Below are positions 20,203 through 20,657 of a stretch of DNA of 20,657 bases, in pieces. Within the stretch, counting starts at the first letter, position 1; each line of letters begins with the position of its first letter. The notes under the pieces are model-generated. The model worked only from the letters and a program-made list of their open reading frames with translations, was not told where the DNA came from and did no database searches. The stretch covers positions 1 to 20,657 of IMG/VR virus record IMGVR_UViG_3300033571_027961, one strand, 5' to 3'. Origin of the DNA: a virus. The translations under genes and the position numbers were made by a program.

Positions 20203-20657
20203 ATGTTAATAGCTGGTGTTGATTATTCGATGAGTTGCCCGTGTATAACGGTGGGCGATTCGCACCAACTAGATTTTAAAAAATGCTCGGTTCATTACCT
20301 GACCGACACCAAACGATACGAAGGTAAATTCAAAAACATAACTGGATATTTGTTTGAGCGTCCTGAAAACCAAATGGAACGCTTTATTCGCATCAGCGAA
20401 TGGGCATACGACATCGTGAAAGATTGCGATCAAGTGATGATCGAAGACTATGCCATGGGATCGCGTGGCAAGGTGTTTCACATCGCCGAAAACACAGCGA
20501 TGCTCAAATACAAATTACACACCAACAGCAAGCGATGGGCAGCGTTGCCTCCCATGTCGCTCAAGAAATTTGCAACCGGAAAAGGCAACGCCGACAAACC
20601 AAAGATGTATGAAACTTTTGTGAATGAAACCAAAATCGATCTCAAAAAACTTTTTAA
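20203..20657 (+). CDS. RuvC-like nuclease, partial at window end
   Basis: 151 codons, still open at the last base. The first strand LIAGVDYSM carries the conserved acid Asp7, VMIEDYAMG the second (Glu81), and PMSLKKFATGKGNADKPKM is the typical later segment of phage RuvC-type resolvases with an RNase-H fold. These cut Holliday junctions or branched DNA during packaging and recombination. ATG 20203 is chosen because the next ATG (20230) would remove Asp7; no SD is visible. The remaining acidic residues should lie beyond the window. Confidence 0.8.
   Translation, partial: MLIAGVDYSMSCPCITVGDSHQLDFKKCSVHYLTDTKRYEGKFKNITGYLFERPENQMERFIRISEWAYDIVKDCDQVMIEDYAMGSRGKVFHIAENTAMLKYKLHTNSKRWAALPPMSLKKFATGKGNADKPKMYETFVNETKIDLKKLF

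Noticed and set aside
20231-20241. Repeat of TGAGTTGCCCG found also at 8993-9003
   Set aside because: This copy is in the RuvC-like coding region and lacks the hairpin partner; probably chance.

Overview
The window is part of a tailed-phage genome of the T4-like (myovirus) type. Every supported gene lies on the + strand, packed with short gaps or ATGA overlaps. The diagnostic block is the T4-type replisome: sliding clamp (gp45), clamp-loader ATPase (gp44), clamp-loader small subunit (gp62), RegA translational repressor, DNA polymerase (gp43, in two pieces) and primase (gp61). Short gp62, an Hsp20 gene and a RuvC-like nuclease resemble marine T4-like phages such as those of cyanobacteria and SAR11, but the exact lineage and host cannot be read from the sequence. 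The host is probably Gram-negative, because the phage carries an outer-membrane beta-barrel porin and a lipoprotein-like gene.

Layout. 1-293: non-coding leader with homopolymer tracts and a hairpin. 294-3035: small membrane protein, SGNH-hydrolase protein (probably virion or tail-associated), conserved phage protein of unknown role. 3086-4624: charged 512-residue protein behind a T4-late-type promoter motif. 4703-5254: two small membrane-anchored proteins. 5338-8971: gp45, gp44, unknown ORF, gp62, RegA, glycine-zipper lipoprotein, small basic protein. 9047-10427: Hsp20, dUTPase, DUF1599/Nmad1-like protein. 10433-10504: tRNA-Thr(TGT), 6 nt before the polymerase start. 10511-13852: gp43 interrupted by a GIY-YIG homing endonuclease. 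13849-15722: primase gp61 and ThyX. 15731-19021: class II (B12-dependent) ribonucleotide reductase containing a LAGLIDADG intein. 19118-20131: porin between an odd leader and two hairpins. 20203-end: RuvC-like nuclease, cut by the window edge.

How it works together. The replisome genes copy the genome. The reductase, dUTPase and ThyX supply dNTPs and dTTP without a class I reductase or ThyA in this window. RegA probably controls translation of the replisome genes, several of which have A/U-rich starts lacking a Shine-Dalgarno (SD) sequence. Two independent homing elements sit in this DNA-metabolism block: one splits gp43 between polymerase motifs A and B, the other interrupts the reductase exactly before its catalytic cysteine.

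Most interesting points: the split polymerase, whose endonuclease ribosome-binding site is buried in a 17-bp hairpin, with signs of flanking-sequence import; the intein at the radical cysteine; a phage-borne porin preceded by a strong SD followed by a bare ATG-TAG inside a hairpin; and a polymerase whose only SD-like sequence lies in the acceptor stem of a tRNA.
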